Shown here: piece by piece, positions 62,101 through 64,000 of the stretch
Numbering within the stretch: the first letter of the stretch is position 1
Layout of the letters: each line of letters begins with the position of its first letter
Source: Thermaerobacter sp. FW80
GTDB taxonomy: Bacteria; Bacillota; Sulfobacillia; Thermaerobacterales; Thermaerobacteraceae
Assembly: GCF_004634385.1 (NCBI RefSeq)
Contig: NZ_CP037895.1
Coordinates: 434,001 to 498,000 of the forward strand
Length of the DNA: 64,000 nt
Direction: 5' to 3'
Program-made: the position numbers and the translations under genes
The notes under the pieces: model-generated
The model's database searches: none
Told to the model about the DNA's origin: nothing
Seen by the model: only the letters and a program-made list of their open reading frames with translations

Positions 62101-62446
62101 CCTGTGTCCCGGAAAGCCTTGTTCTGCAAGATTTCTTGGCTCTTCAGTGTCCCCGTGCATCCCCGTGCATCAGGACCTTTCCTGCTTCGATTGCAGTAAG
62201 ATTGCAGTCAATTGCAGTCACTCCGACGCCTGGCGCCGCCGCCATAACTTCACTGCTGGTGGGTAGGAAGGAGCGCCGGAAGAACCCGCGACCCCGCCTG
62301 GATCGTACCGGTTGGAAGGCACCCTTAAGGGGGGCGATCATCATGAGGCGGATACAGCCGGTTACAGCCTCCGTTTTTCTCCTCCCGGGTTGCGGGAGCG
62401 ACTTGCAACATTCCCACCGAGTAAAGGCTCTACGGGAGCGGGTGAC
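62016..62446. other. Gap between the two insertion sequences
   Basis: More AT-rich than the rest of the window. ATTGCAGT occurs three times head to tail (62190-62220) and CCCCGTGCAT twice just before. A weak hairpin followed by TTTTT lies at about 62344-62382. No gene is seen. Confidence 0.45.
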
Positions 62447-63860
62447 GTCCTAAACTGTCTGTAAACGCGAAGCGGTCTGGGCTACCATCGGTGGCGTCGG
62501 AAAACTCGCCCCAGCTGGGGCACACCGAGGAGGACCCAGACCTATGTCCAGGATACCACCCAGCCAGCAGTTGGCGGAGCTGGCCCGGCAGCTGGCCGCG
62601 CAGGCCCGGGAGGGTACTGAGGTCGAGGACCTGACCCATGCCCTCGTCCGCCTGGGCGCCCGCAAGCTCATCCAGGAGCTGCTGGAGGCAGAGGTCACGG
62701 AGCTTTTGGGGCGCGGACGCTACGAGCGGCGCGAGCCTGGCCAGGAAGGCGCCCGCAACGGCTACAAGCCGCGGACGCTGCGTTGCGCCGAGGGGCGGCT
62801 CGAGATCGACGTCCCCCAGGTGCGGGGCATGGAGGGACTGTGCCAGCCCACGCTGTGGAGGGCCCTCAAGCGGCGGACGGACGTGCTGGAGCGCCTGGTG
62901 GTGGAGATGTACGCCCGGGGCCTCTCTAGCCGGGACATCGAGGATGCGCTGGCGGAGCTGGCGGGCAGCGAAGCGCCGCTTTTGAGCCGGTCCACCGTGA
63001 GCCGGATCACCGAGGCGCTCCACGAGGAGTTCGAGGCCTTTGCCCAGCGGGACCTGTCAGGCCTCGACGTGGTGTACCTGTTCGCCGACGCCATCTACGA
63101 GTCGCTGCGCCGGCAGGCGGGCTGCCGTGAGGGCATCCTGGTCACCTGGGCCATCTTGAGCGACGGCAGCAAGGTGCTGGTGCACCTGAGCCTGGGCAAC
63201 AAGGAGCGCTACGAGGACTGGCTGGAGCACTTCCGGGATCTGGTGCGCCGGGGGCTGAAGACGCCGCTGACGGTGACGACGGACGGGGCGCCGGGGCTGA
63301 TCCAGGCGGTGGAAGCCATGTGGCCGGAGGCGGAGCGCATCCGCTGCTGGGTGCACAAGATGCGGAACGTGCTGGACAAGGTGCCGGAGGAGGCGCGGCC
63401 CGTGCTCAAGCCCTACCTGGAGGCGATCCGGGACGCACCGGATATCGAGCAGGGCCGGCGGCTGGTGGCCGAGGTGGTGGAGCGGTTCGGGCGGGAGTAT
63501 CCCTCGGCCATGCGGAGCCTGCAGGAGGACCTGGAAGCGAGCCTGGCGCACCTGCGGCTACCCGCCGCCCACCGCAAGCATGTCCGGACCACCAACCTGG
63601 TGGAGCGCAGCTTCGAGGAGGAGCGGCGGCGCGCCAAGGTGATCCCGCGGTTTCGGAGCGAGCGGGAGTGCCTGAAGCTAGTCTTCGCCGTGCTGTGGCG
63701 GGCGAGTGAGCGCTGGCGGCGGGTGCAGTTCAGCGAGCACGAACGAAAGCAGCTGGAGCGCTACATCGAGGAGCGGCAACGGCAAAGAGCGGCGCAGAAA
63801 GAGGTTTCACCCGCTGCCACCGTGGCATGACCCAGACCGCTTTTACAGACAGTTCGGGAC
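62447..63860 (+). mobile_element. IS256-type insertion sequence
   Basis: Imperfect terminal inverted repeats: left GTCCTAAACTGTCTGTAAAC (62447 on) and right GTCCCGAACTGTCTGTAAAA (complement, ending 63860), each followed by a GCGGTCTGGG segment. They enclose one intact transposase gene. No clear target duplication is visible. Confidence 0.85.
62544..63830 (+). CDS. IS256-family (Mutator) transposase
   Basis: 428 residues. DDE residues: Asp in VVYLFADAIYESL, Asp in TVTTDGAPGLIQAV, and Glu in RTTNLVERSFEEERRR; the ERIRCWVHKMRNVLDKVP motif is the Mutator-type C/H signature. The frame is complete, so the element may be active. GAGGAGG precedes the ATG. Confidence 0.95.
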   Translation: MSRIPPSQQLAELARQLAAQAREGTEVEDLTHALVRLGARKLIQELLEAEVTELLGRGRYERREPGQEGARNGYKPRTLRCAEGRLEIDVPQVRGMEGLCQPTLWRALKRRTDVLERLVVEMYARGLSSRDIEDALAELAGSEAPLLSRSTVSRITEALHEEFEAFAQRDLSGLDVVYLFADAIYESLRRQAGCREGILVTWAILSDGSKVLVHLSLGNKERYEDWLEHFRDLVRRGLKTPLTVTTDGAPGLIQAVEAMWPEAERIRCWVHKMRNVLDKVPEEARPVLKPYLEAIRDAPDIEQGRRLVAEVVERFGREYPSAMRSLQEDLEASLAHLRLPAAHRKHVRTTNLVERSFEEERRRAKVIPRFRSERECLKLVFAVLWRASERWRRVQFSEHERKQLERYIEERQRQRAAQKEVSPAATVA

Positions 63861-64000
63861 TTGACCTACTTGCGTGACTCAGCGTGGTCTGGTGTGAGTG
63901 AATGTGACTGGGGCTGACGGGCGAAAGCCCCTGTGGGAGATCATTCTTCCGGCTTCTTCCGGCGAAGGTGGATTAGCGTCTCTGGCTGGCGCCACTGGAT
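63861..64000. other. Right edge of window
   Basis: No gene recognised; it contains a small GGGGCTGACGGGCGAAAGCCCC-type hairpin. Confidence 0.3.

Noticed and set aside
60541-64000. Prophage or integrative element
   Set aside because: Only two transposases are present; no integrase, capsid, conjugation or replication gene was seen.

Overview
The window is very GC-rich DNA packed with short intergenic gaps. It most resembles an aerobic, thermophilic, spore-forming Firmicute of the Thermaerobacter type; this placement is inferred from gene content, not from a search. Spore markers are an alpha/beta-type small acid-soluble spore protein (19.1 kb), a SpoIIP-type amidase fused to a membrane domain (12.6-14.6 kb) and a SleB/CwlJ-type hydrolase (46.3 kb). 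The ttuB-ttuA pair (36.5-37.9 kb), for 2-thiolation of tRNA T54, points to a thermophile. Cytochrome c maturation genes (CcdA, CcmF, CcmH) point to respiration. A SelW-like gene with an in-frame TGA (22.5 kb) suggests that the organism decodes selenocysteine.

Layout. 1-2.7 kb: pyrB-pyrC on the minus strand behind a promoter, a PyrR-type RNA site and an intrinsic terminator, which together form an attenuator. 3-6.4 kb: a Zn/Cd-type P-ATPase interrupted by an in-frame TGA, with its ArsR/CadC repressor. 6.6-12.2 kb: envelope and housekeeping genes (anchored solute-binding protein, L,D-transpeptidase, Uma2 protein, patatin). 12.6-15.9 kb: the DUF1614-SpoIIP fusion, a degenerate repeat field and a probable free-standing structured RNA. 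16-25.9 kb: membrane proteins, CcdA, SASP, a VapBC pair, arginase, the SelW gene, a palindrome/tandem-repeat field, MutY and signal peptidase I. 26-33 kb: a large membrane protein, a secreted metalloprotease and an acyltransferase. 33-41.5 kb: a TIM-barrel protein, RNase P RNA, RNase H, TrmK, ttuB-ttuA, tRNA-Gly(CCC), a decayed flavin reductase with a C16 tract, ComB and endonuclease IV. 41.7-52.4 kb: ccmH-ccmF, a DUF1405 protein, spore hydrolase, HD hydrolase, a MoaD-MoaE fusion and rtcB-archease. 52.4-59.4 kb: a phosphonate-type ABC transporter (phnD-phnC-fused phnE) divergent from modA-modB-regulator. 59.5-64 kb: a Pro/Gln-repeat protein, a tRNA 3' fragment, an IS110-type element and an IS256-type element.

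The most unusual signal is a short word, GGTTCGTCC (or its complement), found 25 times on both strands. It usually sits in poorly conserved linkers and tails of otherwise conserved proteins, and it is absent from the insertion sequences. About one copy would be expected by chance in DNA of this composition. It behaves like a genome-wide signal sequence such as a DNA-uptake word, a Chi-like site or a protein-binding site.

Functional links: MoaDE, modAB and the HTH regulator form a molybdenum theme. CcdA and CcmF/CcmH belong to the same maturation pathway. RtcB and archease form an RNA ligation/repair pair. TtuB is the sulfur carrier for TtuA.
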